This document shows positions 9,680 through 18,753 of a stretch of 64,000 nucleotides of DNA, piece by piece. Position 1 is the stretch's first letter. Every line of letters starts with the position of its first letter. The DNA is from Firmicutes bacterium HGW-Firmicutes-1 (GTDB lineage: Bacteria > Bacillota > Clostridia > Lachnospirales > Vallitaleaceae). A program made the position numbers and the translations under genes. The DNA lies in the NCBI GenBank assembly GCA_002841625.1, contig PHAG01000006.1:186001-250000 (forward strand). Reading direction: 5' to 3'. The notes under the pieces are model-generated. The model was not told where the DNA came from and ran no database searches. It saw only the letters and a program-made list of their open reading frames with translations.

Positions 9680-9781
9680 GAAAGTTCTGCATAAGTAATT
9701 GGAAAAGCGGCAGGAAGGTAACGAGAATTTTAACACGGCGTATAAATAACAAAGTTATTTAACGCGGCGTAGCCGATTTTT
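9680..9781 (+). repeat. Dispersed hairpin repeat, copy 2 (longest)
   Basis: Begins GAAAGTTCTGCATAAGTAAT, contains GGAAAAGCGGCAG and ends GTAGCCGATTTT, in the same orientation as copy 1. It is longer because the middle holds an extra hairpin (AAATAAC at 9744-9750 with GTTATTT at 9754-9760) flanked by two CGGCG motifs. It lies between the yvyF terminator and the flgM promoter. Confidence 0.75.
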
Positions 9782-9810
9782 TGAACTTGAAAAAAAAAAT
9801 AAAAAAAAGC

Positions 9811-9838
9811 TAAATGGAACGGATAGTATTGACGATAT
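9811..9838 (+). promoter_or_regulatory. Candidate sigma-D promoter for flgM
   Basis: TAAA at 9811-9814, 16 bases, then GACGATAT at 9831-9838 closely resembles the flagellar sigma-28 consensus TAAA-N15-GCCGATAT. It is 40 bases before the flgM start. flgM is commonly sigma-D dependent. Confidence 0.6.
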
Positions 9839-9878
9839 AATAAATAAGGAAATAAGATTTTTAAAGGTGGTGGCTATT

Positions 9879-10151
9879 ATGAGGATTAACGGTATTAACA
9901 ATGTAAACAATATTTACAAAAGCAACAAAACAAACAAAGCATATTCAGCTTCTGGTGTATCAACATCAAAGGATACTTTAGCGATTTCTAATTTTGCAAA
10001 AGAGCTACAAGTTGCGACTCAAGCTGTAAACAATGCGCCTGACATACGTCAATCAAAGGTTGATGAGATTAAGCAACAAATGGAAGCTGGTAAGTATAAT
10101 ATTTCAGCTTCACAACTTGCAGACAAACTGTTAAACAAAAACTTTGAATAA
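9879..10151 (+). CDS. flgM: Anti-sigma-28 factor FlgM
   Basis: Short protein of 90 residues that would bind and inhibit sigma-D until it is exported through the finished hook-basal body. The N-terminal half is low-complexity and Asn/Ser rich (unstructured in the family). The C-terminal half has the conserved segment RQSKVDEIKQQMEAGKYNISASQLADKL, shown here only for its key RxxKVxxIKxxIExGxY pattern. ATG 9879 fits the AAAGGTGG site; the two upstream in-frame GTG codons lie in that site. It leads the flgM-flgN-flgK-flgL operon. Confidence 0.9.
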   Translation: MRINGINNVNNIYKSNKTNKAYSASGVSTSKDTLAISNFAKELQVATQAVNNAPDIRQSKVDEIKQQMEAGKYNISASQLADKLLNKNFE

Positions 10152-10166
10152 AAAGAAGGGATTACA

Positions 10167-10673
10167 GTGGCGAGCTTAATTGAAGAATTATTTTGTGTAT
10201 TAGAAGAGGAAACAGGATGTTATAAAACTCTTCTTGATATGGCAGATAATAAAAAGGATGTTATTATTAAAGGAGATGTGCCTAGCCTACAGGAAATCAC
10301 AAAGATTGAGCAAGAATTGGCTGGGCATATTTTGCGTCTTGAAAAAAAAAGAATTCAAAATATTGAGGACATTTGTTTGGTCTTAAATAAAAATCCTGAA
10401 GAAATAACTATAAATAGACTAGTAGACATTTTACTTGGTGAAGAAAAAGATAGGCTTCGAAAAATCAATGAAAACTTGATTGTGATATTATCAGAGCTTC
10501 AACTTTTCAACGAAACTAATTCTAAACTCATTCAACAATCTCTAGAATTTATAGATTTTACAGTCAACGCAGTACAAAGCACTACATCAATTTCTACAGG
10601 AAATAGATATCAAGCGAAAGGCCATAGATCTGATGAATTCCAAGGTAGAAATTTCTTTGATGCAAAGCAATAA
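10167..10673 (+). CDS. flgN: FlgN-family hook-junction chaperone
   Basis: Predicted all-helical protein of 168 residues between flgM and flgK, the position of flgN (yvyG) in Firmicutes. FlgN escorts FlgK and FlgL to the export gate. The first 60 residues and residues 90-140 look like long coiled-coil helices. It ends NFFDAKQ, a tail like those of two other putative chaperones in this window (SHFFDSKK, SYFMDRKK). The GTG start follows AGAAGGG. Confidence 0.82.
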   Translation: MASLIEELFCVLEEETGCYKTLLDMADNKKDVIIKGDVPSLQEITKIEQELAGHILRLEKKRIQNIEDICLVLNKNPEEITINRLVDILLGEEKDRLRKINENLIVILSELQLFNETNSKLIQQSLEFIDFTVNAVQSTTSISTGNRYQAKGHRSDEFQGRNFFDAKQ

Positions 10674-10701
10674 ATAGGAAATAAGATAAGGTGGTGATGA
10701 T

Positions 10702-12348
10702 ATGTCGTCAATAAGCAGTTTATCAGCAGCGGTTTCGGCGCTCATGTCAAGCCAAACTGCTCTCAATACAACAGCACATAACTTAGCAAATGTAAATACA
10801 CCGGGATATGTAAGACAACAGGTATTAATGAAAGACAATAGCTACATGAACCTTGGGCAAAATGGTACAACGGGATTTTATGTCGGACTAGGTGTAGATG
10901 TCCAACAAATAAGACAAATAAGAGACCGTTTTTTAGATCAAGCCTATAGACAAGAAAATTCAAGGCAAGGTTTTTATGCAGCTCAAAACAATGCAATTGA
11001 AGAAATTGAAACTATTTTAGGTGAAACGGAAGGCGAAAGCTTTTCAAAAGTTCTTAATAATTTATGGCAATCTTTAAATGAGATATCAAAAAATCCAGAT
11101 GGATTAGAAACAAGAGGCGCATTGGTTCAAAATGCAGTCCTTTTTATAAATAGAGCCAATTTAATTTCCAACCAGTTGAATTCTTATCAAGATAATATGA
11201 ACTCACAGGTCATGGATATGGTAAAAGAAATCAATCATATAGGCGAACAAATTAATGATTTGAATGGAATTATAGTTAAAGCGGAGCTTAGTGGCGGACA
11301 AGCCAATGATTATAGAGACCAACGAAACTCCCTTATAGATAAACTATCAACAATGGTTGATGTTAATTATAAGGAGGACCTTAAGGGTAACGTGTTGGTA
11401 CAAATTGAAGGAATGGAATTTGTTTCAATTGGCGGGTACAATAAAATGGGGATAGCAGCAGCAGAACCATTTAGTACTTTAGTTAAGCCAATATGGACAC
11501 ATTTAAGTGGTACCAATAATGATGTGTTTGATTATGCAACACCAATCAATACAGAAAATGACAATGATAAGGGTAAATTAAAGGGCTTGCTACTAGGTAG
11601 AGGTACAAGAGCAGCAAACTACACAGATATGCAAAATCTTGCAACTTATCAAAGTAATATTAAACCTTCGATTATCATGAATGCACAAGCACAATTTGAT
11701 AATTTAGTACATGGTGTAGTTACGATGATGAATAATGTTATTGCACCTAATATAGAGATATTACCTGCAACGGTGCCACCAACTTATGAATTAGATACGG
11801 TGAATGCGCCATATGGATTAGATGGTAGTCAAGGAATAGAACTATTCTCTAGAAAAAGTATGACTCGTTATACTGCAGGAGTCTATAATGATGAAGATCC
11901 TGCAAATACATATAGCCTATATTCAGCTGGCAATATAGCAGTGAATCAAGCTATTCTTGATGATTATGATAAAATCTGTTTAAGTGGTACGATGATGGAT
12001 CTTTCAGACAATACCTTTATCCAAAAAATGATTACGAAATGGCAAGAACCATTTTCAGCCATTGAACCTGGATTAACTTCTAAATTAAACTTTAATGCGT
12101 ACTACAATGATTACATATCCGTGATAGGAAACAACGGAAATTCAGTTTACAATAAAATGTCTAACCAAGAACAAATGGTTATTCAGATTAATAACCAACG
12201 AAGCTCTAGGATGGAAGTATCTTCTGATGAAGAGCTCAGCAATATGATTAAGTTTCAACATGCATATAATGCAGCAGCGAAGGTAGTTTCGACACTAGAT
12301 CAAATGATGGAACAGGTTGTAAAAAGTACAGGGCTTGTAGGAAGATAA
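10702..12348 (+). CDS. flgK: Hook-associated protein 1, FlgK (first copy)
   Basis: Hook-filament junction protein of 548 residues. The N-terminus has the axial signature (HNLANVNTPGYVRQ near residue 28) and the family's NDYRDQRNSLIDKLS segment near 200. The C-terminus has the FlgK D0 helix (MIKFQHAYNAAAKVVSTLDQM). The ATG follows AAGGTGGTGA. A second FlgK of similar length lies 29 bases downstream. The two differ clearly in sequence, so this is an old duplication rather than a recent one. Confidence 0.9.
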   Translation: MSSISSLSAAVSALMSSQTALNTTAHNLANVNTPGYVRQQVLMKDNSYMNLGQNGTTGFYVGLGVDVQQIRQIRDRFLDQAYRQENSRQGFYAAQNNAIEEIETILGETEGESFSKVLNNLWQSLNEISKNPDGLETRGALVQNAVLFINRANLISNQLNSYQDNMNSQVMDMVKEINHIGEQINDLNGIIVKAELSGGQANDYRDQRNSLIDKLSTMVDVNYKEDLKGNVLVQIEGMEFVSIGGYNKMGIAAAEPFSTLVKPIWTHLSGTNNDVFDYATPINTENDNDKGKLKGLLLGRGTRAANYTDMQNLATYQSNIKPSIIMNAQAQFDNLVHGVVTMMNNVIAPNIEILPATVPPTYELDTVNAPYGLDGSQGIELFSRKSMTRYTAGVYNDEDPANTYSLYSAGNIAVNQAILDDYDKICLSGTMMDLSDNTFIQKMITKWQEPFSAIEPGLTSKLNFNAYYNDYISVIGNNGNSVYNKMSNQEQMVIQINNQRSSRMEVSSDEELSNMIKFQHAYNAAAKVVSTLDQMMEQVVKSTGLVGR

Positions 12349-12377
12349 ATTATCTTTTAGAAAGGAGAGCATGACTT

Positions 12378-14111
12378 ATGAGATCATCTTTTTTTGGACT
12401 GAATGTAGGTATACAAGGATTATATACAGCACAGTCAGCATTAAATGTTACAAACCATAATATTTCTAATGCAGAAACCAAAGGATATAGTAGACAGTAT
12501 GCAGAGATTTCAGCTGCTAGAGCTTTACCTGATGGCCCTAGAGGTATGGTAGGTACAGGATCTGAGGTTACAGGAATTAAGCAAACAAGAAGTACTTATA
12601 TCGATACCAAGTTTTGGAGCATGTCAACAGACTTAGGTCAGTATAAGATTAAAAATGAGATGTTAGGTCAGCTCGAACTCCTTTTCAATGAGCCTTCAGA
12701 TACTGGTTATAACACAACAATGGGAGACTTTTATTCGGCATTGCAAACACTATCGACAAACCCAGCCGAAGATGCAATGGTAGTTAATTTTATTGATTCT
12801 TCAGAAAGTTTTGCAGAATATTTTAACAACGTTGGAAAACAAATGGTAAATAGCCAAAGAGAAGCAAATTTCGGAGTGAAAACCAGTGTTATTCAAATTA
12901 ACGTCATTGCAGAACAATTAGCTGCGATTAATAGTCAAATTGGTAATCTAGAACTGAATGGTGTTACTGCCAATGATCTAAGAGATGAACGTGTTAAGTT
13001 GATTGACCAATTATCCGAAATAGTCAATATAGAAGCAAAAGAACTCACTGATATTAATGGAAAGAAGAAATTTGCAGTATCCATAAATGGACAAAGCTTA
13101 GTTTATGGAAATGCTGTTAACCGTCTTGTTACCGTTCCTAGAGCCAACCTTAATAATCCAGAGGATGATCCGGATTTGTATGATATTAATTGGGAATCGG
13201 GTGCAAGATTATATCTAAACAATAGTACAACCAGTGGTTCATTGAAAGGCTATCTTGATGTTAGAGATGGTAACAATAGTGAGAATTTTAAAGGGGCAGT
13301 TGTATCAAAAACTACGGGTCCTCCACATTTAATCGTGGTAGATAACATTTCAAGACATGATATTCCCAGTGAAGGTACTTTTAGAATAGGATCTACAGTA
13401 ATTGAATATACAGATATAAGCTATAACAATGCTACCACTCCACCCCAGATGACATTTACCTTAGCGGCAGCTCCACCAGCAAGTGTTTCAGCATTAGATA
13501 AAGTTGAAATAGGAGAAGCAGTAGGTTATAAAGGGGTTCCTCATTACATAAAAAAACTCAATGAATTTGTAAGAACCATGGCCCAGGAATTTAATACAAT
13601 TCACAAGCAAGGTAATACCAATACAGGAACCGAGTTATTTAATTATGAAGGATTTAATGGAGTGCCACCACTAGTAGAAACGGAAGCAAATGACTTCTCA
13701 TACAATCAAATTAATATCCACAACTTTTCTTTTTCACAAAAAATTGTAAGTGATAATAGCCTACTGTTAACATCTTACGAAGGTAATGGGGAGAGTGCTA
13801 GCAACTTGCTTGTGGATTTACTCAATACAAAGTTTGATGTTGATATGTTTAAGAAGGGTAAGCCAGATAGCTTTATGCAATCATTGATCAGTGAGTTGGG
13901 GATTGATTCAAAGCAAGCACAAAGTTTTGAATCAGGCCAAGCCAATTTGACCAAGTTGATAGAAAACCAAAGAAAATCAATTTCAAGCGTCGATTTAAAT
14001 GAAGAAACAGCTGACATGGTAAGATTTCAACAAGCCTATAATTTATCAGCAAAAATTATCAGTGTAATGGATGAAATATATAATGTAATGATAAACCAAC
14101 TAGTTAGATAA
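12378..14111 (+). CDS. flgK: Hook-associated protein 1, FlgK (second copy)
   Basis: FlgK-type protein of 577 residues. Key segments are HNISNAETKGYSRQYAEI near residue 30, NDLRDERVKLIDQLSEIV near 197 and the C-terminal helix DMVRFQQAYNLSAKIISVMDEIY. Residues of roughly 290-380 form an extra central region not obvious in the first copy. It follows the first flgK in the same operon with a strong AAAGGAG site. It could form a layered junction with the first copy or serve the second flagellin. Which copy is the functional HAP1 cannot be told from sequence. Confidence 0.88.
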   Translation: MRSSFFGLNVGIQGLYTAQSALNVTNHNISNAETKGYSRQYAEISAARALPDGPRGMVGTGSEVTGIKQTRSTYIDTKFWSMSTDLGQYKIKNEMLGQLELLFNEPSDTGYNTTMGDFYSALQTLSTNPAEDAMVVNFIDSSESFAEYFNNVGKQMVNSQREANFGVKTSVIQINVIAEQLAAINSQIGNLELNGVTANDLRDERVKLIDQLSEIVNIEAKELTDINGKKKFAVSINGQSLVYGNAVNRLVTVPRANLNNPEDDPDLYDINWESGARLYLNNSTTSGSLKGYLDVRDGNNSENFKGAVVSKTTGPPHLIVVDNISRHDIPSEGTFRIGSTVIEYTDISYNNATTPPQMTFTLAAAPPASVSALDKVEIGEAVGYKGVPHYIKKLNEFVRTMAQEFNTIHKQGNTNTGTELFNYEGFNGVPPLVETEANDFSYNQINIHNFSFSQKIVSDNSLLLTSYEGNGESASNLLVDLLNTKFDVDMFKKGKPDSFMQSLISELGIDSKQAQSFESGQANLTKLIENQRKSISSVDLNEETADMVRFQQAYNLSAKIISVMDEIYNVMINQLVR

Positions 14112-14136
14112 AAGGATGATATTGTGAGGTGATATT

Positions 14137-15477
14137 ATGAGAATAACCAATTCAATGATGAGATCAAACTCTTTATGGAATATTAATAGAAATGAAGAAC
14201 TCATGAGCAAATATGAAACGCAATTGTCAACAGGAAAGAAGATTCAGAAACCTTCAGATGACCCTATCGTTGCGGTTAGAGCTTTGAAGTTTAGAACCAA
14301 TGTAAAAGAAATAGCTCAATATAAAACCAATTCTGAAGATGCAACATCTTGGTTAGGTGTTACGGAGCAAGCATTGGCGAATACGACTAAATTATTAAAA
14401 AGAGCCAGAGATTTATGTGTACAAGGTTCGTCAGATATTTTTTCCACAAACGATAGAAACACAATTATTGCTGAACTAAATGAGCTAAAGGCACAATTTG
14501 TAAACGAAGCGAATGTTAATTATGCAGGAAGATATATATTTTCTGGTTTTAAGACAGATCAGCCAGTAACTTTTACAAAAACTCAAAATACGGTAAATTA
14601 TGCAATAACGGAAAGTATAGATGCAAAAAATATTGAAAAGTTTTCTACAGTTGTTGAATCGGGTACCCCAGGGAAATATGTGATAAATGATGCGTACAGA
14701 GTAAGATTAGGTTACGGGGATATCGCATCAAATATTACAGCGACCATTATTTCACCACCGACGAACATTACAATCGATTCAACTAGACTTTCAACAGCAA
14801 ATGATGCATATACACCGCCAGCTGGTCAGGCATACTTTCTAAAAGATACAGGAGAACTCATTTTTAATAGTGATAACGTGAATGGTGTAGCACCAGCCGT
14901 ACCAGTTCCTACCACTTTTGATTTTGCTTATAACAAAATCAACTTTGAAAAGGGTGACTTGGTGCCAGAACAGTATCATAATTGCGTTAATACAACTGCA
15001 ATACCTAACATTACATATACAAAACCAAAGGATGAAATGGTATATCAAATTAGTTATAATCAAGAAATAACTGTCAATACAATGGGAAATGAAGTATTTA
15101 CAACTGATTTAGCTAGAGACTTTGATGAAATCATTAATTCTGTAAAAAACATCATGAATGATGGAACACAAAAAGATTCTTTGAAAAAGGATTTATTAGG
15201 CAATTTTTTTGAAGGTATGTTAACTAAGGTAGATAAGCATCTTAATACTGTAGTGAGAGAACAATCAATCATTGGAAGTAAGATGAATCGATTAGAATTA
15301 ACAATCAATAGATTAGAAGATGACAATGTTAATTTTACGGAATTATTATCCCTTAATGAAAATGTAAATATGACTGAAGCCGTTATTAACCTAAAGGCGC
15401 AAGAAATTGTGTACAATGCCTCTCTGGCTTCATCATCAAAACTAATGCAAAGAACTTTGATGGATTTTATTAACTAA
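14137..15477 (+). CDS. flgL: Hook-associated protein 3, FlgL
   Basis: Flagellin-like junction protein of 446 residues. The N-terminal D0/D1 segment (MRITNSMMRSNSLWNINRN, then QLSTGKKIQKPSDDPI) and C-terminal helix (NMTEAVINLKAQEIVYNASL) are diagnostic. It is considerably longer than Bacillus FlgL (about 300 residues); the excess lies in the middle (roughly residues 140-310), which is Thr/Pro rich and probably surface exposed. The ribosome site is GAGGTGAT. It is followed closely by fliW. Confidence 0.9.
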   Translation: MRITNSMMRSNSLWNINRNEELMSKYETQLSTGKKIQKPSDDPIVAVRALKFRTNVKEIAQYKTNSEDATSWLGVTEQALANTTKLLKRARDLCVQGSSDIFSTNDRNTIIAELNELKAQFVNEANVNYAGRYIFSGFKTDQPVTFTKTQNTVNYAITESIDAKNIEKFSTVVESGTPGKYVINDAYRVRLGYGDIASNITATIISPPTNITIDSTRLSTANDAYTPPAGQAYFLKDTGELIFNSDNVNGVAPAVPVPTTFDFAYNKINFEKGDLVPEQYHNCVNTTAIPNITYTKPKDEMVYQISYNQEITVNTMGNEVFTTDLARDFDEIINSVKNIMNDGTQKDSLKKDLLGNFFEGMLTKVDKHLNTVVREQSIIGSKMNRLELTINRLEDDNVNFTELLSLNENVNMTEAVINLKAQEIVYNASLASSSKLMQRTLMDFIN

Positions 15478-15514
15478 AAAATACAACAATAAATAATATG
15501 AAGGAGTGAAGGGC

Positions 15515-15973
15515 ATGATAATTAAAACAAAACATTTTGGAGAAGTTGAAGTCGACGAAGAAAATATATTAGAATTTCCTGAGGGAATTTTTGGGTTTGA
15601 GGAATTTAGAAAGTTTGTAATCTTGTTTGATCAAGAAGTAGAGGACAGCCCATTTTGCTGGTTACAATCATTAGAAAATCAAGAGACAGCCTTGCCAGTA
15701 ATCAATCCAATGAGCTTTTTTCCAGAGTACAATCCTGAAGTAGCGGGAGAACTCGTTGAAAAAATTGGTGAACCTATTATTGAAGACATTAATCTATTCA
15801 CTGTTGTTGTAGTCCCAGAAGACGTTAAAAAGATGACAACCAACCTTAAGGCGCCTATTTTAGTGAACGTTAAGACGAAAAAAGGGATGCAAGTGATTGC
15901 TCATGATGATCAATATGCAATTAAACACAATCTATACGAACAAATAAAGAATTTACAGGAAGCAGGTGAATAG
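15515..15973 (+). CDS. fliW: Flagellar assembly factor FliW
   Basis: Protein of 152 residues that binds flagellin and antagonises CsrA, linking flagellin secretion to flagellin translation. Characteristic segments are [20 protein letters not shown] near residue 18 and [13 protein letters not shown] near 68. I use ATG 15515, eight bases after AAGGAG; the upstream in-frame GTG is part of that site. The stop is two bases before csrA, so translation is probably coupled. Confidence 0.93.
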   Translation: MIIKTKHFGEVEVDEENILEFPEGIFGFEEFRKFVILFDQEVEDSPFCWLQSLENQETALPVINPMSFFPEYNPEVAGELVEKIGEPIIEDINLFTVVVVPEDVKKMTTNLKAPILVNVKTKKGMQVIAHDDQYAIKHNLYEQIKNLQEAGE

Positions 15974-15975
15974 CT

Positions 15976-16194
15976 ATGCTTGCTCTTTCTCGCAAAATAC
16001 AAGAATCAATTGTTATTGGTGATAATATTGAAATTACGGTTCTATCCATTTCCAAAGATCAAGTGAAACTTGGGATTAGCGCACCTAAAAGCGTGCCTGT
16101 ACATCGTAAGGAGATTTATATTCAGATTCAAGAAGAGAATAAAGAAGCTGTTAAAATGGATAAGAATGTAATTGATCAACTGAAAAACTTATAG
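15976..16194 (+). CDS. csrA: Carbon storage regulator CsrA
   Basis: RNA-binding translational repressor of 72 residues. It starts [20 protein letters not shown] and contains [19 protein letters not shown], the canonical RNA-binding edge with the key Arg. In Firmicutes CsrA blocks the flagellin mRNA leader; FliW, the gene before, releases it. The flagellin genes lie just downstream. The site GCAGGTGA precedes the start. Confidence 0.95.
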   Translation: MLALSRKIQESIVIGDNIEITVLSISKDQVKLGISAPKSVPVHRKEIYIQIQEENKEAVKMDKNVIDQLKNL

Positions 16195-16220
16195 TTAACT
16201 TGATTTAGGGGGTGGTGTTT

Positions 16221-16646
16221 ATGGAAGTACAAGTCTGTAAGCATTGTCGAAGGCTCTATGAATCTGTTTCGGGAGTGAACGTGTGCCCAAATTGCTATCT
16301 TGCACTTGAGGCTGATTTTAAAATCGTGAAACAATTTATAAGAAGTCATCCGAATGCTTCCATTTTTGAGGTGTCTGAGTCTTGCAAGATGGATATGGAA
16401 CAAATCAGACAATGGATTAAAGATGAACGCATTGAATATACGAAAACTTCCACTGTTGGAATTGAATGCGAAAAGTGTGGGGCCCCTATTAAAACCGGAA
16501 GGTTTTGTTCGGTGTGTAAAATTGATACGGTTAACACTCTTAAGTCAGCTTATATTAAGAAAGAAACTGTTCATGCTGAAGAAAAAGATGCGGATAATGC
16601 AAAAATGCGCTTTTTAAATAAAAATCATAATAAATCTAATGAATAA
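16221..16646 (+). CDS. yvyF: Flagellar operon protein YvyF (second copy)
   Basis: Protein of 141 residues, clearly paralogous to the gene at 9186-9602: the same cysteine pairs (CKHC/CPNC and CEKCGAPIKTGRFCSVC), the same QIRQWIKDERI core and the same KMRFLNKN end. It lies between csrA and the flagellins rather than next to comFC. ATG 16221 follows AGGGGGTGG. Function is unknown; the zinc ribbons and helix-turn-helix-like core suggest nucleic acid or protein binding. Two copies in one flagellar locus is unusual. Confidence 0.85.
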   Translation: MEVQVCKHCRRLYESVSGVNVCPNCYLALEADFKIVKQFIRSHPNASIFEVSESCKMDMEQIRQWIKDERIEYTKTSTVGIECEKCGAPIKTGRFCSVCKIDTVNTLKSAYIKKETVHAEEKDADNAKMRFLNKNHNKSNE

Positions 16647-16668
16647 AAGTCCAGTAGGGCTTTTTTTT
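16645..16668 (+). terminator. Rho-independent terminator of the flgM-yvyF operon
   Basis: AAAAGTCC, a four-base loop (AGTA), then GGGCTTTT continuing into eight T. It overlaps the stop codon of the second yvyF by two bases. Confidence 0.8.
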
Positions 16669-16750
16669 CGGTTTTAAAGGGACTGTTGGGTTTTATTGCA
16701 AAATTAGAAAATTAAATATATTGTTTTGATGTTAAGCTGTGTTTATTTTT

Positions 16751-16797
16751 TTGTAAGCTGTCGATATAATATTAGATTCTTTGTATTCTGCAGATAT
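16751..16797 (+). promoter_or_regulatory. Possible sigma-D -10 boxes upstream of the protease flagellin
   Basis: GTCGATAT at 16760-16767 and GCAGATAT at 16790-16797 resemble sigma-D -10 boxes and lie in two imperfect ~28-base direct repeats (TTTGTA...GATATAA...TTAG). Neither has a convincing TAAA element 15 bases upstream, so the real promoter is uncertain. Confidence 0.4.
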
Positions 16798-16878
16798 AAA
16801 GTAATTAGTAGAGTACTTAAAAAGCCCATAAATGGGGGAAAGGATTCCTCTTTTTACTTGAGACAAGGAGGTGAAACT

Positions 16879-18606
16879 ATGATAATCGGACATAATATTC
16901 AAGCTTATAACACCCATAGGCAACTTTCTATGAATAATTCGAAAGCTACCAAATCAATTGAGAAGCTTTCTACGGGACTACGAATCAATAAGGCTGGAGA
17001 TGATGCAGCTGGACTTGCAATTTCAGAAAAAATGAGAGGACAAGTTAGAGGCTTAAATCAAGCTTCACGAAATGCTCAAGATGCAATCTCATTAATTCAA
17101 ACTGCAGAAGGTGCGGCGTCCGAAGTGCATTCGATGTTGCAAAGGGTTAGGGAATTGACAATTCAAGCTGCAAATGGAACACTTACAGACAAAGACAGAA
17201 ACTCATTAAATGATGAGGTAATCCAGTTGAAATCGCAAGTGGACACAATTGCAAGTAACACCGAATTTAACACAATTAAGATGCTGGATGGAGAAATGGC
17301 TTCCTCCACAGGCACAATCCTAACGGGAGTTAGTCAAGCTGTAGTCGATACACTCAAAGCAAAAATCCCTTTATGGATTGATGATGCGCTAAAAGTGATG
17401 GAGATAAATTACGGAATCACATTACCTGCTTCTAGATCATTGACGGTAACGCTCTATCAAGATGGAGCAGCTAGTGCTCCTGCTGCTACAATGGGTACAT
17501 CAGATGGAGGTGCAACCTTGCAGATGCAGGTAAATGTAAGTAAGCTACTTGATGGCTCAAACCAAATCCCTGTAGGAACAAGTGGCGGACAGTTTGATAC
17601 TGTGATTGCACATGAAATCATGCATGCAATGCAATTTACTGCAATGTCCGATATGATTGCTGGTGGTTTTACTACGCCAGAGACCTGGTTTGCAGAAGGG
17701 TTAGCAACAATTGTTCAAGGTGGAAGCGGATTCATTGCTCCTCCAAACAACAGCGCATCAGTCAATCTGCTTGCTTGGACAGGAACAACCGCTGAATATG
17801 GGTCTGCCTTTGCAGCTATTAAGACATTACATGAAATAACTGTAGGCGGTATTAACGCGATCATTGATCAACTTGAAGCTGGTAATAGCTTAGATGCAGC
17901 GATAAATGCAACAGCGCAAACGCTTAATGGGGATCCAGCTTTAACGACTGCAGACGGGGTTAATCCTCAAGTTGATTTTGCAAACTTTGCAGATTTTGTA
18001 ACCTGGTTTAATACGAGCACAGATGTGAACAATTATTTGGACAATAGCACTGATTTTGTAGGTAGTGGTGCGATCGTGGATGGTTCGGATCCAACGAGTT
18101 CCTTTAACGGTACCAGCGCAGATACGATTGTAAATGATGACACAGTTGATTATGCAGGCGTTTATTCAATTGCTTTTGCAGATGTATCAGGGGATTCAGA
18201 CAGTAATGGCAAAGTTCTAAACTTCCAAATTGGAGCTAACACCGGACAGAGTATGCAGTTTAATTCAGCGAATCTGACGACTCAAGGACTTGGATTAGGG
18301 AATTTGGATATTTCAACTCAAGACAATGCAGCGTCTGCTATACAACAACTTGATAGTGCTATTACAAAAGTATCTTCTGTGAGAGGTAGATTTGGGTCAT
18401 ATCAAAACAGGCTTGAACATACCATTCTAAACCTCGTAAATACTTCGGAAAACCTAACCTCTTCGGAAGCTAGAATAAGAGACACAGATATGGCACAGGA
18501 AATGGCGCAACTATCAAAAAATAATATTTTAGCTCAGGCATCCCAAGCAATGTTATCCCAAGCCAATCAAATTCCACAAGGGGTATTGCAGTTATTAAAA
18601 GGGTAA
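16879..18606 (+). CDS. Flagellin with inserted metalloprotease domain (flagellinolysin)
   Basis: Flagellin of 575 residues. Residues 1-150 are standard D0/D1 (SIEKLSTGLRINKAGDDAAG; ISEKMRGQVRGLNQASRNAQ), and about 460-575 are the matching C-terminal D1/D0 ending IPQGVLQLLKG. The variable middle holds a gluzincin-type metallopeptidase: HEIMH at residues 245-249 (zinc ligands H245 and H249, catalytic E246) and a third ligand E273 in WFAEGLA. This is the arrangement of flagellinolysin, a known proteolytic flagellin family whose domain resembles clostridial collagenase. I use ATG 16879, after AAGGAGGTGAAA; an open frame reaching 51 codons further upstream lacks a ribosome site and is not flagellin-like. 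It precedes the plain flagellin and lies beside the glycan genes. Confidence 0.93.
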   Translation: MIIGHNIQAYNTHRQLSMNNSKATKSIEKLSTGLRINKAGDDAAGLAISEKMRGQVRGLNQASRNAQDAISLIQTAEGAASEVHSMLQRVRELTIQAANGTLTDKDRNSLNDEVIQLKSQVDTIASNTEFNTIKMLDGEMASSTGTILTGVSQAVVDTLKAKIPLWIDDALKVMEINYGITLPASRSLTVTLYQDGAASAPAATMGTSDGGATLQMQVNVSKLLDGSNQIPVGTSGGQFDTVIAHEIMHAMQFTAMSDMIAGGFTTPETWFAEGLATIVQGGSGFIAPPNNSASVNLLAWTGTTAEYGSAFAAIKTLHEITVGGINAIIDQLEAGNSLDAAINATAQTLNGDPALTTADGVNPQVDFANFADFVTWFNTSTDVNNYLDNSTDFVGSGAIVDGSDPTSSFNGTSADTIVNDDTVDYAGVYSIAFADVSGDSDSNGKVLNFQIGANTGQSMQFNSANLTTQGLGLGNLDISTQDNAASAIQQLDSAITKVSSVRGRFGSYQNRLEHTILNLVNTSENLTSSEARIRDTDMAQEMAQLSKNNILAQASQAMLSQANQIPQGVLQLLKG

Positions 18607-18627
18607 AAAAATTTTCAATCAAGGTGT

Positions 18628-18654
18628 TAAGACAAATTAAATTTAAGTCGATAT
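18628..18654 (+). promoter_or_regulatory. Sigma-D promoter for the major flagellin
   Basis: TAAG at 18628-18631, exactly 15 bases, then GTCGATAT at 18647-18654. This matches the flagellar sigma-28 consensus very well. It gives a leader of about 90 bases that could carry CsrA-binding GGA motifs; the ribosome site itself is AAGGAGGAATT. Confidence 0.75.
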
Positions 18655-18753
18655 ATGTCATGTAAAGCAAAACTGTTGGCCAACAGTCAAACTTATTAAC
18701 AAATGAGTCGGCATGGATGCCGAACGAATTACATAATTCAAGGAGGAATTATC

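Noticed and set aside
16726-16878. Extended N-terminus of the protease flagellin
   Set aside because: Cys/Tyr/Phe rich, unlike any flagellin; good ribosome site only before ATG 16879.
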